Positions 34,762-43,981 of a stretch of DNA of 46,850 nt are shown here, piece after piece. Every line of letters begins with the position of its first letter. The stretch's first letter is position 1. The position numbers and the translations under genes were made by a program. The stretch is from an uncultured Prevotella sp. (GTDB lineage Bacteria; Bacteroidota; Bacteroidia; Bacteroidales; Bacteroidaceae). The stretch is from contig CAJLYG010000003.1 of NCBI GenBank assembly GCA_905210845.1, positions 1-46,850 of the forward strand, in the 5' to 3' direction. The notes under the pieces were generated by a model. It was not told where the DNA came from and did no database searches. It saw only the letters and a program-made list of their open reading frames with translations.

Positions 34762-35898
34762 CATAGCTGAATTTGCCTCCTTTATAAGCCGGAAGTAATT
34801 CTGGATCATTTCGTTAGTGTTCATAAAGTTGTAGGAAAGTGTATTGTCCGTACCAATAGCTAGTATCCTGTCCCCATTTTCCATTTCATCATAGCTAGCT
34901 ATGACAACTTTGATTGATCCACCTGAGTAGATATCTTTAACAACATTTTGAACCTTCCGTATGTCTAGTGCACTTACAGGTAATACTAAATCAGACAAAG
35001 CATTGTAAATCGCAATGTAATTATCAGTTGAAATTTTGTTAATCCTTATCGTGCCAGGAATCTCATTTATATCTATATCATGCTCTGATATGTCAAGATT
35101 TGTAGAGCCTTCGGAATATTCCACTAATAGAAAGTTCTTTCTTATTTTCTTTGCTAGTTCTGTATTTGGATCTACATAAGTAAAAATGGTTTTCAACAAG
35201 CTTTTGATGTTCTCGTCCTGAATGGAATAACCAAGAAAAATAATAGGATTGTTAATAAAGAGAGATAAAAGTTGTGCTCGAATCAACTCATACTTACTGT
35301 CAAATCGATCATAATCTTCTTTCGTTATGATAATGTCCCCGGGATAGTCGTAGCTTCCATGAATTTTATAAACAGAACCATAGGGATTACTCAATAAAAT
35401 GTTATTGCCTATCAATGGAGTGAACTCAAAGACTTTCTCTATAAGATTATCGTAATTTGTGGTAATGACAGATCCAACATTCTTTCTGACCTTTGTAAAC
35501 ACTTCTATTTCATCTTTTTTCTCATCCCGATAATGCATGTCTTTAAAGAGACTTGAAATATAAATTTTGAAACGACTTAGTTTCTTTTCTGCAGCCATAT
35601 TCTCATAGAAAATGTCATTCACTTCCTTGAATTTCCCGTTTCTATTATTCTCTGCGTATTCATTAAAATCTGCTTCTAATAGAGAACCAAGTTTAGGGTA
35701 ATTACAAATATTGTTAGAATCCGTACACTTTGATTTCAAGTCGAGGTAATACTCTGGATCACCATTGTATTCATTACATATTTTCGAGAGTAGACCATCC
35801 CATGTGTAGGAATTGTCAAAGTAACGCAATGACAATCCAGTGCCTATGAATAGGACAGGATAGGTTTTAAAGTTTGCTACGAAATCATTAATGTTCAT
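34744..35898 (-). pseudogene. SIR2-domain defence effector, 5' part (disrupted by IS66)
   Basis: The N-terminal part, 379 genuine residues, of an originally 505-residue protein. It has the SIR2 NADase core: VLFIGTGLSLRYF (GTG-S at 19-23), SVITTNYDNLIEK (146-151), KIHGS with H180, and IFLGYS around 221-225. SIR2-domain proteins in defence systems hydrolyse NAD+ and stop growth on phage infection. The frame now runs 5 residues into the IS66 end (VTIQR) and stops at 34744. Whether the truncated protein works is unclear; the NADase domain itself is complete, but the lost C-terminal quarter may be the sensor. A promoter lies about 200 bases upstream. Confidence 0.85.
34762..34769. repeat. Right 8-bp target site duplication of IS66 (CATAGCTG)
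   Basis: Identical to 33158-33165, immediately outside the right inverted repeat of the IS66 element, and the first codons of the disrupted part of the SIR2 gene. Confidence 0.9.
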
Positions 35899-36097
35899 AT
35901 TTTGTTTCCTTTCAATTATTTCTCAATGTCCTTTATCTGATACTCTTTGAGATTGACAACACTCTTGCCACATGCGCCCAGGCGTTGCTGATTCGTTCTT
36001 AACATCTCGGTTGATCAACTTTATTATCTGACTAGTACTGAATGTCCGGAAAAATTAGGATCTTTGCTCATGTTACCTTCATTTTTGTTTTGCAACA

Positions 36098-36126
36098 CAA
36101 AGATAGTAAATTTGGGGAAGAATCAA
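36098..36126 (-). promoter_or_regulatory. Putative promoter of the SIR2 gene
   Basis: On the minus strand: TTG (36126-36124), an 18-base spacer, and -7 TATCTTTG (36105-36098). Matches the Bacteroidota consensus apart from one base shorter spacing. The leader would be about 190 bases before the ATG at 35898. It lies in the 286-base gap between the DGQHR gene and the SIR2 gene, in which nothing else was found. Confidence 0.45.
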
Positions 36127-36184
36127 GCAGGATTTATTCTCATTTTTATCGCTCGTTTTTTGTTAGCTGACAATGATAAAATTG

Positions 36185-37495
36185 TTAATTTAAAATTTGC
36201 GAATCACTTGCATTTCTCGACAGTTTTTTGATTTCTTCCTCTTTATCATGTATTGTAGGATCGTCGGGGAATAATTTAATGAACATAGTATCATAGAAGA
36301 TTTTTTTTCCCACATTGGACATGGGATAAGTCTTAACGTCTAATACATTTATGTCTTTTATGCTTTTCATGTAAGAGTCAAAACATCCCGGAACGAATTC
36401 TATAGAACTGTTTCTGTCAAGAATGTCTGACAATATATTAATCATTGCATTATAACCTACAGTTGACTGAAGGATGTTTGACGGTTTTGATAAACCATTA
36501 TACTCCCACGCTTTAGAGAAAGAGTTCCTTATTGAATTGAAGAAGTAGTACATACAATCGGCAATTTTATTATCTTCATCATTAGCATAAAACTGACGGA
36601 AAGGCAACTTTTTTGTAGAGGTACACATCATTAGTTCTTTTCTCTTCATATATCTGTTTCTCTCAGCCTCTGCGGAATTAGCGCTTATTAGTGAAACTAT
36701 AGATTTAACCATTGTAGCTTGTGACAAAGGAGGACTCATTTGCGATTCATATGTTCCCCCATAGAGTTTTATCCTATTATAAAACGGAGAACCTTTATGT
36801 CCATTAAGTGCAAGGGCTATCTCCAAGGCAGTCTTATATGGAGAATCAGAAGTTGTGATTCCGAACAAGCTGTACACTAAGTCTTGAGAAACTCTTTTTT
36901 GAGTTCTGTTAATGGTTGAGAATATCATTGCTTGATATTCAAGAGTCTTGTCTATGAAACAAGATATAACAAGCTCCATGTTGTTCAAACCATCTAATTT
37001 TGAACACCACTCTTCTCTCATTCCTTTATAATCAATATTAATGTATTCCTTCAAACGATCTATTGCCAGTTCAATGCCACGTATGCGGTGCTGACCATCT
37101 ATTATTGAAACAAAAATGTCTGCATTTTCAACACCTTCTCTCTTAGCTTTTGCTATCTGCTCAACAACAGCATCCTTAAAGCCAATAAACAACAGCCCTC
37201 CAGGAATTTGCTTTTGTGACTCAATTACGTTTTGTGGAATATTCAATATTATGTTAGTTGGAAATGTCGGAGAATCGTCAAAGATGAGAAAATCTGCTAT
37301 TTTTTTTGCCCGACTATTATCTACTTTACGCTGAACATTTTTATTATATAGAGGTTTCCCCTCTTCATCATATCCAACTATTAATCTTTCTGTAAATTTT
37401 GTATATTCAAGGACTTCTCTTACAGTAGCTTTACCTATAACAAAATCTTGTCCGTTTTGGTAAACGGGAATACCAGTAATTCCTATATGTGACAT
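36185..37495 (-). CDS. DGQHR-domain protein, DndB-like
   Basis: A 436-residue member of the DGQHR family with the defining motif VSIIDGQHRIRGIELAI (D133-R137), DndB-type. The N-terminus (GITGIPVYQNGQDFVIGK) and the RKVDNSRAKKIADFL segment are also family-typical. DndB is a negative regulator or accessory of DNA phosphorothioate modification in known Dnd systems. It is the last gene of the minus-strand operon with DndC, D and E, 1 base after the membrane-protein stop. DGQHR proteins also occur outside Dnd loci, but the linkage here leaves little doubt of a Dnd role. Full length. Confidence 0.85.
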   Translation of the reverse strand: MSHIGITGIPVYQNGQDFVIGKATVREVLEYTKFTERLIVGYDEEGKPLYNKNVQRKVDNSRAKKIADFLIFDDSPTFPTNIILNIPQNVIESQKQIPGGLLFIGFKDAVVEQIAKAKREGVENADIFVSIIDGQHRIRGIELAIDRLKEYINIDYKGMREEWCSKLDGLNNMELVISCFIDKTLEYQAMIFSTINRTQKRVSQDLVYSLFGITTSDSPYKTALEIALALNGHKGSPFYNRIKLYGGTYESQMSPPLSQATMVKSIVSLISANSAEAERNRYMKRKELMMCTSTKKLPFRQFYANDEDNKIADCMYYFFNSIRNSFSKAWEYNGLSKPSNILQSTVGYNAMINILSDILDRNSSIEFVPGCFDSYMKSIKDINVLDVKTYPMSNVGKKIFYDTMFIKLFPDDPTIHDKEEEIKKLSRNASDSQILN

Positions 37496-37496
37496 A

Positions 37497-37958
37497 TTAT
37501 TTCCAATTTTTAGTTATTTTTTTAACTTTATTCTCGACATCATGGTTGAAATCATCATCATCGAGTTTAATATTATCATTATTTTCAATTTTCCACAACA
37601 AGATTGCTTCTATTAGTAAGATAAATCCTGGTATCAGCGGATAATTTTGATAGAACATCAAAAATAAGATGATATCTATAACGAGCAAGGTAGTTTGAAA
37701 AAGTTTCCAACTTGGCTTATTTTTAAATTCCAAGAACGATAAGGACAGAGAATAGTAGGAAGGTCCAATGATAGCAATAGAGAATGTAATTAAATTATCC
37801 GGGAAATTCAACTTCCCGTTAGAAATATCTTTAATGAAAGGAATCCACACACCTGCGCCTCCAATTACAAATACATACACGATGAAATACCAGTAAAAAC
37901 TTACTGATTTATGCTCCGTTATTTTATCTTTTAATTCTTTTAAAAAGCTTACATCCAT
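37497..37958 (-). CDS. Small membrane protein inside the Dnd operon
   Basis: A 153-residue protein of unknown function. Four hydrophobic segments are visible: FYWYFIVYVFVIGGAGVWIP, LITFSIAIIGPSYYSLSLSF, FQTTLLVIDIILFLMF and PLIPGFILLIEAILLW, with an acidic C-terminal tail (DNIKLDDDDFNHDVE). No known Dnd component is an integral membrane protein of this size. It overlaps the dndE gene by 10 bases and lies 1 base before the dndB-like gene, so it is firmly part of the operon. It may anchor the complex or act as a membrane effector upon sensing; both are inference. Confidence 0.75.
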   Translation of the reverse strand: MDVSFLKELKDKITEHKSVSFYWYFIVYVFVIGGAGVWIPFIKDISNGKLNFPDNLITFSIAIIGPSYYSLSLSFLEFKNKPSWKLFQTTLLVIDIILFLMFYQNYPLIPGFILLIEAILLWKIENNDNIKLDDDDFNHDVENKVKKITKNWK

Positions 37959-38377
37959 ATTTTATTAAGCCCTCCTTTTATTTTGTATACTAAGTAATCA
38001 AATCCTATAAGATTCGGATTGACTTTGACATCAGATGCTATCATCTCCAGTCCATCATCAAGGTGTAACTTGAAGTATTTGGGAATATCTTTATCTGACG
38101 ACTTGATATTATAAAGTGTGCAGATCATTGCCTCATATATGCTATAATAGTTACCGAAGAGAATCTTCTTAGAATATTCCTTTCCACCAGAATCCTTAAC
38201 ATCAGAAATTTTCAATTTATGACCAGACCCCATGGAATATGTTAATGCAATACGAGCAATAACATTCTCTGCACCAAGCCCAAACTTACGAGTAAGATTG
38301 GTGACGACATCTTTATTTCCTTTACTTGTTTTGATTGATGAGAACATGCTTTTGTATTTTTGTAATAGTTGAACCAT
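37949..38377 (-). CDS. dndE: DNA sulfur modification protein DndE
   Basis: A 142-residue protein. LTRKFGLGAENVIARIALTYSM is the conserved DndE core; the rest is helical and basic, consistent with the known tetrameric nicked-DNA-binding protein that acts with DndC and DndD in the phosphorothioate-transferring complex. The ORF overlaps the end of dndD by 56 bases; an internal ATG at 38347 (MFSSIKTSKG) reduces the overlap to 26 bases and is a plausible alternative start. It is longer than some DndE proteins (about 110-125 residues), with a C-terminal extension from about residue 95. Confidence 0.85.
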   Translation of the reverse strand: MVQLLQKYKSMFSSIKTSKGNKDVVTNLTRKFGLGAENVIARIALTYSMGSGHKLKISDVKDSGGKEYSKKILFGNYYSIYEAMICTLYNIKSSDKDIPKYFKLHLDDGLEMIASDVKVNPNLIGFDYLVYKIKGGLNKIWM

Positions 38378-40373
38378 CTATTGAGTTGATTATCTCATAC
38401 TGTTGGTTTATTATAGGCTCAAGCCATTCGTATTCGGTTTCAGTTAACTCTTTTTTAGCAATAGGGAATAATACTACCTGTTTCGATATCTGTGGGTAGA
38501 AATCTTTGATTATAGTCTGCGTATGCCTCTCATCAAACTTTTGAAGAGGGCTGTCTATGAAAACAGGGAATTCAATACCAGACTCTTCAACAAGTGCTTG
38601 CAAAAAAGCAGAAGCATACAATTGTTGTTCACCTTTTGACAAAGAATTTTTTCTTATTTCTTCTCCATCTTTACCCATCAGAATGACATTGAGCATATTG
38701 CCGTCATCTTCAATTCTAACATCCTTCACAAATTCTTGTTTATGCATGAGGTTGTTAAGGCTGTTTCTTATTTTGTTACCCAAAGAAGCCCTCTTATCTA
38801 ATTTGAGAGACTTCAAAAAAGTTTCTAACTCTTTTATAAGTTGATCGGCAAGAATGTCCTTCTTTGTATCTCTTTCAAGGGCCTTTACTTTATACTCATA
38901 CTTCTTAGCCGCTTCATGGTTCTTATCTAACTGGGCTTGTAAAGAGCCAATCTCTTGATTTATAACGGCAATTTCTTGACTACGATTTTCCATTTCTATA
39001 TAAAGATTCTCAGTTTTCAACTTGAGCTCCTTTATAAGAACATCGCTCTCTTCAACTTGCGCCTGACGAATTCTCCGGTTTAGTTTTTCAATTTTTATTT
39101 TATTTTGTCTGTAATCTTCTATCAAGTTATTAAGTTCAACTTGATATGTCCCTTTCAGATAATGATATACAGCCAGAAATTCATCATAATCCTCTTTACT
39201 GATATTCAGTTGCGTATCATCATTAATTGCATCTCCGGCATATTGTTGCAAGATATCACTTATTCCATCCTTTAAAGTCTTTTTGTAAAAGCTTTCTAAA
39301 GGCGCATTATCGAGGTAATTAATTATTGAAAACTTGATTTTATCAACAATTTCATTCTGCTTTTCAAAATTGTCCTTTGATAAGGCAACTTTATAGTCAT
39401 GTTCCACAATAGATTTGGATTGTGAAAGTAACGAGCCAGCAATGGCAAGTGGAGCGAGCTCCAAAAAGCCATTTAACTTTTTCTTTAAATGTATATTATA
39501 AGCTTCACAATTGGCACGTTCCTTTTGTGCCCTGCTTAGTTCATCTACAGAAACATTGCTACCTTCCTTTAGGAGATTTATGGAGACTGCGTTATATTCT
39601 TCTCTTAAAGAAGCTAGACTTTCATTCGTTTCTGATAACATAACTTTTTTATCATGAAGTTTAAACTCTAAGTCTCTGATTGATTCTTTTAGCAGATTAA
39701 ACTTTTGAAGTTCTTCCTCAGATAGTGCAGCCTTTGTGTACTTTTGTCTCAGATTAAGAAGATTAAATCGTAAATCCTCGTATTTTTTGACTCCAAGGAC
39801 TTGATTATATGCATTACTAAGCCGGATCTTCTCATTAACAGATTGATCCTCTACAATTTTTACGACATGTTCAGAGTCGAAGAAAAAAAGTCTAGCAATG
39901 TCTTTGTTAAGGATGAAGTCATTAATGAAAAGATCATATCCTATCTGTTTTGCAAGTTCATTTTCATGACCATCTATATTGACCTCTATATTCTCTCTCT
40001 TTAAATTATAATCGTATGATCTTCTTACAAGAAGTGACTTACATGGCACCGAAGGTATAGATACACCTTCAAATTCAATTTGCACGCTATATTTTTTACT
40101 CTTTCCTTCATCAAACGCAACGGAGTGGTTGAGGTTAGAATCTAAGTATGCTTTGTACCCATTCTCTCCGATCCCTTTCTTAGCAGATTCATCAATGTCA
40201 ATAATCATCTTACCATATAGACACCAAAGTAAGGCATGAAGGAATGTAGTCTTACCAAAGCCGTTCTCTCCAAAAATCAAAATGACATTCTTCTGGTCTG
40301 TCACATCGAAGTTCAACGAGACATCTCCTTTATAGATTCTGAAATTATACAGACTTATGTTCCTAATTATCAT
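38322..40373 (-). CDS. dndD: DNA sulfur modification protein DndD (SMC-like ATPase)
   Basis: A 683-residue ATPase. Walker A is GENGFGKTT at residues 35-43 (IFGENGFGKTTFLHALLWCLYGK), then long coiled-coil arms of about residues 190-530, then the ABC signature LSKGEQQLYAS and Walker B PVFIDSPLQKFDERHT with a terminal VVLFPI strand. The layout is that of DndD, which provides ATPase activity during sulfur insertion and probably nicks or unwinds DNA with DndE. The start overlaps dndC by 4 bases (ATGA), showing tight coupling. Full length. Confidence 0.93.
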   Translation of the reverse strand: MIIRNISLYNFRIYKGDVSLNFDVTDQKNVILIFGENGFGKTTFLHALLWCLYGKMIIDIDESAKKGIGENGYKAYLDSNLNHSVAFDEGKSKKYSVQIEFEGVSIPSVPCKSLLVRRSYDYNLKRENIEVNIDGHENELAKQIGYDLFINDFILNKDIARLFFFDSEHVVKIVEDQSVNEKIRLSNAYNQVLGVKKYEDLRFNLLNLRQKYTKAALSEEELQKFNLLKESIRDLEFKLHDKKVMLSETNESLASLREEYNAVSINLLKEGSNVSVDELSRAQKERANCEAYNIHLKKKLNGFLELAPLAIAGSLLSQSKSIVEHDYKVALSKDNFEKQNEIVDKIKFSIINYLDNAPLESFYKKTLKDGISDILQQYAGDAINDDTQLNISKEDYDEFLAVYHYLKGTYQVELNNLIEDYRQNKIKIEKLNRRIRQAQVEESDVLIKELKLKTENLYIEMENRSQEIAVINQEIGSLQAQLDKNHEAAKKYEYKVKALERDTKKDILADQLIKELETFLKSLKLDKRASLGNKIRNSLNNLMHKQEFVKDVRIEDDGNMLNVILMGKDGEEIRKNSLSKGEQQLYASAFLQALVEESGIEFPVFIDSPLQKFDERHTQTIIKDFYPQISKQVVLFPIAKKELTETEYEWLEPIINQQYEIINSIDGSTITKIQKHVLINQNK

Positions 40374-41707
40374 TTTCTTCCCTCCAAAAACAAATCAAGC
40401 TGATGTTCTATGTCGTTTTGGAGACCATACTTACGCATCATCAGATTTTTTGATTTTTGCAAAGCTAATAATTCTTCTATCAGCTGATAGTGACCCTTTT
40501 CTCTACAACTTTTTTCTAATAGCAGACGCTCATCAAGTGGAATTTGGTCATTGGGAATATCATAACCATACACATCATTATATATATCGTTCACAGTAGG
40601 AGCGAAATAGCCATCTCGATACCATATAATCTGAATAGCCATCAATTCTTGCTGACTTATTAACTCTATACTGCCACGGTGCTCCTGTATTTGTTTTTGG
40701 ACTTCCAATAATTCTTTCAGGACCTGTTGACGATATTCTATGGTGTAATTTCCTAGATTATGTCCTGTATCATCAACTGCCTTTTGGTTATTACGTCGAC
40801 GGTCACGTCTGTATTCTGACTTGTTCCTATTCTCAACAAGCCGATTCCTGAATTCCAACAACGGCCGCATCCATTTGACACCATTATTAATTAATGAAGT
40901 CATAGATTTATCTTCAGCAACAACGGTGCAAACCCAACAGCCAAATCGGCTTTGCCCACAAGACCTTTGTTTGGTGCTGGTCATCATTGTAGGACATTCG
41001 TAATCATCGGCTGACGCATCTTTATAGATATTGAATAGCACATTGTTATCAAATTCCCATGGGCTTGGAATTATCTGTATTATCCACCAAATTTCCTCTA
41101 ACATCAAATCCTTAATGGGTGAATATATATATGTGTTTGGATTTAATGGATGCTTAGATAATCTGTGACCTTTTATCTCATGTTTATCTATAGACTTAGC
41201 ACGTTGTGCGCTTTCACCACGCCGGGTACCGATAAGCACAACAGCCTCGCCATCTAAAGTTACCCTATCCTCAATGAATTTAGAAGTTGGCTTTATCTTC
41301 ATTTTCTCAGTACAAAAGCGGAAAGTATTGTTTGGAACCGGATATCCCTTTCCTATGACCAGACACCAGAAACTGTCTTCTAGTTCTGGTAGAGTCTTAT
41401 AAACCTTTATGGGCATTGCCTGCTTTTTAGCTGCATCCTCTATCTTCTTGAGAACTTCTTGTACATATTCCTCAATTACAGGATTTTCCACCATCGTGTC
41501 GTTACAGACAACGTATACACGTCTGGTCAAGTCTTTGCCTTGCATTCGAAGTTGCTGAAGGGCTAGCCATGTCAACGTGAGGAGTACAGTGGAATCTTTA
41601 CCTCCTGAAAAACCTATTATCCAAGGTCGGTTATATCTATCCTTTTCAAGATATTGCTCGGCTATTTCATCTATCACTGCTTGTATATGCTTTGGAAGTT
41701 TTCTCAT
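40370..41707 (-). CDS. dndC: DNA sulfur modification protein DndC (PAPS reductase-like)
   Basis: A 445-residue ATP pyrophosphatase with the PP-loop SGGKDST at residues 34-40 and an iron-sulfur cysteine set: ECPTMM, then SCGQSRFGCWVCT, matching the [4Fe-4S] site of DndC. Between them, KGHRLSKHPLNP and YSPIKDLMLEEIWW are typical of DndC. It would adenylate the DNA backbone or hold sulfur delivered by a cysteine desulfurase. No dndA gene is present, so a chromosomal IscS-type enzyme probably supplies sulfur, as known in other Dnd loci. It overlaps its neighbours on both sides by 4 bases. Full length and intact. Confidence 0.94.
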   Translation of the reverse strand: MRKLPKHIQAVIDEIAEQYLEKDRYNRPWIIGFSGGKDSTVLLTLTWLALQQLRMQGKDLTRRVYVVCNDTMVENPVIEEYVQEVLKKIEDAAKKQAMPIKVYKTLPELEDSFWCLVIGKGYPVPNNTFRFCTEKMKIKPTSKFIEDRVTLDGEAVVLIGTRRGESAQRAKSIDKHEIKGHRLSKHPLNPNTYIYSPIKDLMLEEIWWIIQIIPSPWEFDNNVLFNIYKDASADDYECPTMMTSTKQRSCGQSRFGCWVCTVVAEDKSMTSLINNGVKWMRPLLEFRNRLVENRNKSEYRRDRRRNNQKAVDDTGHNLGNYTIEYRQQVLKELLEVQKQIQEHRGSIELISQQELMAIQIIWYRDGYFAPTVNDIYNDVYGYDIPNDQIPLDERLLLEKSCREKGHYQLIEELLALQKSKNLMMRKYGLQNDIEHQLDLFLEGRK

Positions 41708-42639
41708 AACCTTACGTCGAAGTAGTTAGGAATATACTTATAAAACTTTTTGTAATTTTCGTATTCCTTTTGTTTAATAATTGACTTATTAATTAACTCA
41801 TGATTTATTGCATCCTCATCTGTAATGGAGTGATTAATACATGACATTTCCCGAAGTGTAAAGTTTGGAATGCAAATTTCAAGAACTCCATCAGTATTAA
41901 TAAAAGGAAAATCATTTAATTGTAAATCTGTAATTGACATCTCATTCGATAGAACGATCCCACCATATGTGATCATTGGGGCTTTATTATCTACATAAGT
42001 GAAATTATATAATTTTTGGAACTTAACTTGATCTCCAAGTTTATTTCTTTTTTCTATTATTCTATTACATTCATCTCCAATGATACGAGAAACCGTAGTT
42101 GGTGCCTTCTTTTCTGCGCAACAATTTTCTGGAAGGTTAAAGGGTACCAAATCTCGAAATTTGTCTGTTAATTCAGAAAGCGACATCGTTTCATTCTCTT
42201 CATTTTTAAGTAAGCTATTGCATGACATTACATATATACTTCCAACAGGAACATTTTGGAGTACTAAATTTAAATCATCAAACATTAAAGGATCTAATCT
42301 ATTATCATAATCAAGCCAGATAATTGTTGGTTTAGTCAAATCTAGCCTTGTCAATACGTTAGTAGACTCACCTTGCTCGATTTGTATCTGTGCGTAACGT
42401 TTATTGAATTCCAATTTATCTTTGGTATACATTTTCTCAATACTATGAAGCTCTTCTATATTGAGTTCCTTATGAATCAATTTAAAGTCAGTAAATGCTA
42501 TACCACCAAAACCTACATATTGGTATTTTTGCTTAAAATATCCCATGATACGAGCCAATGAAGAGATAAACATTCTTCTTTCTACAAATTTGTTAGGCCT
42601 TAATTCATAATTAATATTATTAGTACTCTTCATCCTCAA
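41704..42639 (-). CDS. Rossmann-like (methyltransferase-like) protein of Dnd-linked pair
   Basis: A 311-residue protein not matching a known Dnd component. YVGFGGIAFTDFKLIHKELNI followed by ELHSIEKMY has the glycine-rich turn and acidic strand end of a SAM- or nucleotide-binding Rossmann fold; TIIWLDYDNRLDPLMFDDL would be the next strand with D-Y-D acidic residues, and SIYVMSCNSLL the fifth. It therefore looks like a class I methyltransferase-type fold, but catalytic motifs of DNA methylases (DPPY, NPPY) are absent. It overlaps the GHKL ATPase by 20 bases and dndC by 4 bases. It may be a substrate-binding or nucleotide-using subunit; the function is unknown. Confidence 0.6.
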   Translation of the reverse strand: MRMKSTNNINYELRPNKFVERRMFISSLARIMGYFKQKYQYVGFGGIAFTDFKLIHKELNIEELHSIEKMYTKDKLEFNKRYAQIQIEQGESTNVLTRLDLTKPTIIWLDYDNRLDPLMFDDLNLVLQNVPVGSIYVMSCNSLLKNEENETMSLSELTDKFRDLVPFNLPENCCAEKKAPTTVSRIIGDECNRIIEKRNKLGDQVKFQKLYNFTYVDNKAPMITYGGIVLSNEMSITDLQLNDFPFINTDGVLEICIPNFTLREMSCINHSITDEDAINHELINKSIIKQKEYENYKKFYKYIPNYFDVRL

Positions 42640-43981
42640 TGCACTCTAATTTTATGTAATAATTAAAAGTCTTTTCACCAAGCTCCTTATATGATCTAGC
42701 TCCAGAATGCTCAAGAGCAGCGTCCGCAATGTCTTTGCTCACAGTATATGATATTCTACGTGTATTTTCTTTAACTACGGGATTATCCTTATCTATCTTT
42801 GGCGCATAAAATTTTCCTCTTTCCTGATTAGAAAAGTCCTTCATTTTGAGTTGTACAGCACTGTATGCATGTAAACTTTCTCCTAATTGCTTGCGGTAAT
42901 CATTAGCATATGCACCTAAATTGTCTATTTCATTTAGAAAAACATTTACTCTTCTCATGGCATCTTGCATCAAAGGCAATACAGCCTGATAAATATTTGA
43001 AGTAACATCTATACCTTTCTTGGTTGTAGTCAAAGGCAATTTAATAGTGTCAGGACTATCTAAGAAAAGCAGACCTCTAAACATAGCATGTTTAACTGCC
43101 CATTGGGGTAATCCATTCATATGCCAACCGGTTATTGTTGACTGATCTGCCTCGACAACAAGTCGATTGTTACAATATATATACCAACCAGACTCCTTAG
43201 GATGTCCTGTTACCCCTATGCCCGCAATTATTTTATAAGACACTCCGCCAATATTACCATCTTTAAAGTATGGCATAATTTTGTATTCTTGAGACATCAA
43301 CAGTTCCACCTTATTTCCAACTAGAGACTTGCCATTCAAAATAATATTCATTTTACGCGCAAGACTAAAGTTTAAAATTCGCTGAATATCTGTGGATAAA
43401 TCCGTTAAGAAATGTTCATCATTAAAAAGATTCTCAAGCTCTTCGTTAAGTTTCTCAACCTTTATATAAGTACCATCAACGCGCAAGCCTTCCTGGTCAG
43501 TTATATTAATATACGAGAAGTTCCAATCATCAATCTGTTGCCCGTTATTGTCACAAATTGTTTGTTTACTCCATTGTTCTACGTCAACATCAACCTTAAA
43601 ATGATTTTCCTTGTGTTTGCTTTCAACTGAAAAATGTTTACCCATTTTAAAGAGGGACCGCTTCATCCCGATACCGAATCTGCCAACCGAATTATTCAAC
43701 TTCGGTGTCACATCATCAGGCCTTCCAAATCGAAATGCATACTTTTGAGCTGTTTCAAGAGAGAATCCTCCACAATTATCTTCTATTATGAATTCGTCCT
43801 TGTTCAATGTTAACTTTACATACAGGCTTTCAAAGGTAGAATCTTTATCTGGGTGCAATCGGTTTGCGCCATCTATCGAATTATCGATTAAGTCAATAAT
43901 AGCATCTTCTATAGATATATCACGAGTTATCATATCTATGAAGAATTTCTTCGTTGGTCTTCCCTGTATAATGTTAGTCAT
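42620..43981 (-). CDS. GHKL (MORC/Hsp90-like) ATPase heading the Dnd operon
   Basis: A 453-residue ATPase of the GHKL type (HATPase_c_3, MORC-like). N-box DLIDNSIDGA at residues 30-39 (N34), G1 box IEDNCGGFS (D68), G2 box VGRFGIGMKRSLFKMG at 99-114, and an N-terminal MTNIIQGRPTKKFFIDMI cap. The C-terminal 150 residues form a helical region (QAVLPLMQDAMRRVNVFLNEI). It is the first gene of the minus-strand seven-gene operon, overlapping the Rossmann-like gene by 20 bases. GHKL ATPases clamp DNA or client proteins on ATP binding, so it is a candidate sensor or restriction motor. No such protein is a known part of Dnd, Ssp or DptFGH systems. Confidence 0.82.
   Translation of the reverse strand: MTNIIQGRPTKKFFIDMITRDISIEDAIIDLIDNSIDGANRLHPDKDSTFESLYVKLTLNKDEFIIEDNCGGFSLETAQKYAFRFGRPDDVTPKLNNSVGRFGIGMKRSLFKMGKHFSVESKHKENHFKVDVDVEQWSKQTICDNNGQQIDDWNFSYINITDQEGLRVDGTYIKVEKLNEELENLFNDEHFLTDLSTDIQRILNFSLARKMNIILNGKSLVGNKVELLMSQEYKIMPYFKDGNIGGVSYKIIAGIGVTGHPKESGWYIYCNNRLVVEADQSTITGWHMNGLPQWAVKHAMFRGLLFLDSPDTIKLPLTTTKKGIDVTSNIYQAVLPLMQDAMRRVNVFLNEIDNLGAYANDYRKQLGESLHAYSAVQLKMKDFSNQERGKFYAPKIDKDNPVVKENTRRISYTVSKDIADAALEHSGARSYKELGEKTFNYYIKLECIEDEEY

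Noticed and set aside
36301..36308. T8 run in the DGQHR gene
   Set aside because: In frame, no disrupted homologue nearby.
41704..42639. Calling the Rossmann-like protein a DNA methyltransferase
   Set aside because: No DPPY/NPPY or PC catalytic motif is visible; only the fold pattern is suggestive.
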